Of a DNA stretch of 64,000 bases, positions 61,195 through 64,000 are shown one piece after another. The notes beneath the pieces are model-generated. The model had not been told where the DNA came from. It saw nothing but the letters and a program-made list of their open reading frames with translations, and searched no databases. Each line of letters opens with the position of its first letter. Position 1 is the first letter of the stretch. Source of the DNA: Bryopsis sp. KO-2023 (lineage: Eukaryota > Chlorophyta > Ulvophyceae > Bryopsidales > Bryopsidaceae); the NCBI GenBank assembly GCA_030272585.1, contig BSYQ01000014.1:2046001-2110000 (forward strand), in the 5' to 3' direction. The translations under genes and the position numbers were made by a program.

Positions 61195-62381
61195 ATGGTG
61201 TGGCCTTTCCGTCGACGTCGTCGATCCGCTAAACAGAAAGAGGAGCTGGACTCCGCTCGCGCCACCACGATCACCACCGAAAACTGGGACGAGCAAGACT
61301 GCAAAATCACTGTCACGGAAAAGAAAGGTTTCCTGTGCAGAGTTCAGCTGCGCGCCAAAATCAACTGCCCGCCCGACCAAGTTTTCGACGTGCTGGTGGA
61401 TCCCGAGAATGCCCGTTACTTCCGGACGGTCAAGGCCGTGACCTTTCGGAAAGTTTTGAAAGACGCGGGACTCGATGGGGAGAAAAAGGTGGAAATCGAG
61501 CAGGCGGCGGGTTGGCGTTTCTTGCTGTTTTCAGGGCTCTTTTTCACGCGCCTGTTCGTGTCCGAAAACAAGCGAAAGGGGACGATCCAGTTCAAGCTGG
61601 CGGAGCAGGGCGTGATGAAGGTGGGCGCAAACGATCAACGCCGACGCGCGTTTGGCGCGTTTCGTGAATAGACGAAAACCAAGGAGCTCTCTCTTTCCGT
61701 CCGAAGGAAAGCGTTACTGTGGGAAATGTCCAATCGGTCGAAAATTTGCCTGGAGGATGTGTACAGAAACACAATGTTTTCCTTGGGCGATTGATTTGGA
61801 TACCAAAATCACTGCTGTGGATACCAGAATGACTGCTGTGAATTATGAATCAGGAATAAAGATCCTGAAAAGCCTTTCATTTTGTACAGGATTTCGAAGG
61901 TTTGTGGAAAATCCAACCATTCACTCAGACCACGGTGAACGAAGCGATGGGGCAAGGCAGCCGCTTCTCTCGATTTTCCGGAAGGTTGATTTCTGGAGTG
62001 ACAGGTGCCGTCCACAAACCCCAGGCCTCCCTAGTCACTCTGGAGCAATCGGTCGCACCAAGCATGGAACCCCCAAAAGCAATGAAAGGCTACATGACTA
62101 AAATCACAGCCAACATCGTGGCGAACATCGTGGAGGATTTGAAGGGGGAAATCCAGCGAATTCAGGATGGCAAGCCGATTCCGAAAGGCCAGATGAAAAA
62201 ATTGCAGAAAGCTCAGAAGCTGAAGAAGAGTGAGCTTCCAGAGATTGTGAGGACGGTGGGGAGTATTGCTTTTGCACAGGCTGCCAGGATGCCTTGCAGA
62301 AACGACCGGTTTGCTTCGATGAGTTTCAAACCCTGGTCGGCACCAGCCAGGGAAATCCCCTTTATCGAGGAAATAGAGTGA
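61195..62381 (+). CDS. DUF220 / SRPBCC-like protein, two exons, 305 aa
   Basis: Exons 61195-61620 and 61890-62381 join in phase 0. The N-terminus is basic (VWPFRRRRRS). Residues about 45-190 match the plant DUF220 pattern: CPPDQVFDVLVDPENARYF, VEIEQAAGWRFLLFSG, and a block crossing the intron, KGTIQFKLAEQGVMK then DFEGLWKIQPF. DUF220 resembles START/polyketide-cyclase (SRPBCC) folds that hold lipids or other hydrophobic ligands. No biochemical role is established that I can name. The C-terminal 100 residues are helical and Lys-rich (PIPKGQMKKLQKAQKLKKSE). Complete. Confidence 0.83.
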
Positions 62382-63405
62382 AGGGGGGGAAGGGGCAGGT
62401 CGAAAAGAAAAGAGAGAAAAAATGTTCTGACTATGGTCGTCTTTTTTTCCCCTTTTTTCTGGCTAAAATCGGAGGGGTATTTTTATGGATCGTAATTTAA
62501 AGGAATTGCATTCCTGGCCGCGTAGTGATTTTTTCTTTCTTTCTGTTTTTTCAAAGCTTTTTATTTTTATCTTGTTTGGGGGAACCTCAAGATTCAGTGC
62601 TTATGTCGGTGCGGCGAGACAATTTTTTCAGTTAATTTTCAGGAAATTGATATTTGTTTTTTTTCTTCTTCTTTTGCTTCTTTTATATTTGGATTTTTTT
62701 AGTTGTTTTTCCTAGGTTACAGGGCTGGATGTTGGTTCAAAACAGGAAGAAACAAAGCTCAACTGTTTGAAATCTTGACATGGATTTTGTAACCTGAGGT
62801 AGTACTTGATTTACAGTGTGTGAGGGGTGTGTTTTCTGAAAAATTATGAAGCTTTATGATTTCTGTTGCAACTTTTTTGTTTTTTGGTGAGTGCTGGGGA
62901 CAGTGGCACTGTCCACTGAGAGACATGGCAAGTTTGTTTTAGAACCCCACCTGCCTCCCTACTTTCTAGAGTGGGCAAAACCTTTCTCAGAAGTGTCCCC
63001 CCCCCAAAAAAAAAATAAATCCATCATCAAACCCAATTCGGATGCAAACAGGTCTCGAGGATCTTCTGAATGTTCCAGCAAGAAGCACAATTGTGTGGGA
63101 GCTGGGAGAACTTCAAGGAAAAAGATTGAATGAGATTGACCATAAAAATTGCATGCATAAGATAACCAAAATGTTGATAAGAATGATACCAGTAATGGAA
63201 ACAATGTTGCCTGGGATTACCAAAAACTTCATGGACACCAGGGACATCGCAGTGTGTCCGACTGATGGATCTCCACTGACGTCCCAATTTAGACGATTCT
63301 GATCGCAGGGGCTTACTGGCTGGGTTGGTACTTTGCTCGTGACGTTCTGCATTTTCAACAGTCCAGCATTTTTTTCGTTTCTTCACCGAAAAACGCCGTG
63401 GTAGA
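62382..63405. other. Intergenic, no gene recognised
   Basis: T-rich 3' flank of the DUF220 gene, then a C(n)A(n) run at about 62998-63015. A plus frame at 63042-63302 (86 codons) has no family resemblance. Confidence 0.45.
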
Positions 63406-64000
63406 ATGGTCGAACCGACGGGCTTGTTATTGGACCTTCATCATTTTTTTGGAGGATGGAGTTTCTGGGTGTGCTTTACGTTGCACTGCACGTTGGCGGC
63501 CACCTTCGCTCCCGACCTGAAAGACAAGTATCTGCTGCACTACTGGGTGAGTGGGGGCTTGTTCCCATCGATTGATGTCCTAGTTCAAAACTGATTGAAA
63601 GCAAACGCAGACCGAACAGATTTTCGTAAACGGTTTGAATGTCAGAACTCCCTTTTCTTGTACTGAACAGGCAACTTTTCTTGCCGGTTTTGGAGGGGGG
63701 TGCCTGTCGTCGCTGATGCTCATGGTGAGGGAACTGTGGATGTTTCACTTCAGCAGTAAACCAATCAATATATTGTATATATACAACACATCTATTTTTA
63801 TTGTATTTCATAGTCTCAGAAATATGATATGATATGGACACGATCAAAGAAATTTTCCAAAGGCACCCAAAAAAAAGAAAGAAAAAATTCCATCGAACAG
63901 TGGATTGGAAAAAGTCATCAAGTATGAGGTAATTTTCTGCATGCTTTTTTTTGTTCCAATTAGTTCACCCCCAGTTTTTTTCTTTTTTCCTTCTTTTTCT
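63406..64000 (+). CDS. TRIC-like membrane protein, 5' part only (runs off the window)
   Basis: Exon 63406-63546 starts MVEPTGLLLDLHHFFGGW and ends TAC TGG|GTGAGT. Exon 63671-63724 reads ATFLAGFGGGCLSSLMLM before GTGAGG. The junction is phase 0. The stretch FGGGCLSSLML resembles the FGGGILSCLLL motif that follows the first helices of TRIC-B, trimeric intracellular cation channels of the ER membrane. The first exon contains a hydrophobic helix (FWVCFTLHCTLAAT). Further exons could not be settled before the window ends, so the family call rests on one motif plus hydrophobicity. Confidence 0.45.

Overview
This window looks like nuclear DNA of an intron-rich photosynthetic eukaryote. Nearly every gene is split by GT-AG introns, and exon phases could be reconciled across whole genes. 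The gene set points to an alga or plant-like protist: a FAE1-type 3-ketoacyl-CoA synthase, a plastid-type prephenate/aspartate aminotransferase with a leader, two mTERF proteins, a RAP-domain protein, a DUF220 protein and a secreted Pmp-type beta-helix protein. A green alga or an alga with a green-derived plastid (for example a chlorarachniophyte) would fit, but the sequence does not settle the lineage. Intergenic and intronic DNA is dominated by poly-T/poly-A, by T(n)G(n) runs and by short local duplications. I saw no rRNA, convincing tRNA, CRISPR array or intact transposon.

Layout. 1-9107 (-): most of a giant secreted beta-helix gene in which one exon equals one repeat module. 9805-10569 (-): a tiny three-exon secreted Gly/Arg-rich peptide gene, divergent from 10883-11793 (+), an NAA38-like NatC subunit. 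13615-16156 (+): a membrane-anchored sulfotransferase. 17725-18831 (-): a small membrane-anchored protein. 19632-21128 (-): an intronless mTERF. 22679-25391 (-): a five-exon RAP-domain protein. 28768-30187 (-): the spliceosomal SmD1. 32323-33020 (+): a small basic protein. 33929-38618 (-): an 11-exon coiled-coil protein of unknown family, divergent from the KCS gene at 39383-42898 (+). 44126-45645 (-): poorly resolved exons. 45904-47349 (-): a second intronless mTERF. 49178-50165 (-): an EF-hand-like tail-anchored protein, divergent from the aminotransferase at 51108-55003 (+). 58860-60066: an island of two pseudogene fragments copied from two other loci in this same window. 60590-60952 (-): BLOC1S1, divergent from the DUF220 gene at 61195-62381 (+). 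63406-end (+): the start of a TRIC-like membrane protein.

Functional themes. Three genes (two mTERFs and the RAP protein) are of kinds that act on organelle transcription or RNA. KCS and the aminotransferase belong to very-long-chain lipid and plastid aromatic amino-acid metabolism. SmD1, NAA38 and BLOC1S1 are conserved eukaryotic housekeeping factors. The most unusual items are the exon-per-module beta-helix gene, the hidden secreted peptide gene, the unidentified 484-residue coiled-coil gene with duplicated cassette exons, and the two-source pseudogene island.

All exon coordinates were worked out by hand from splice consensus, phase and family similarity. Expect errors of a few bases where alternatives are noted.
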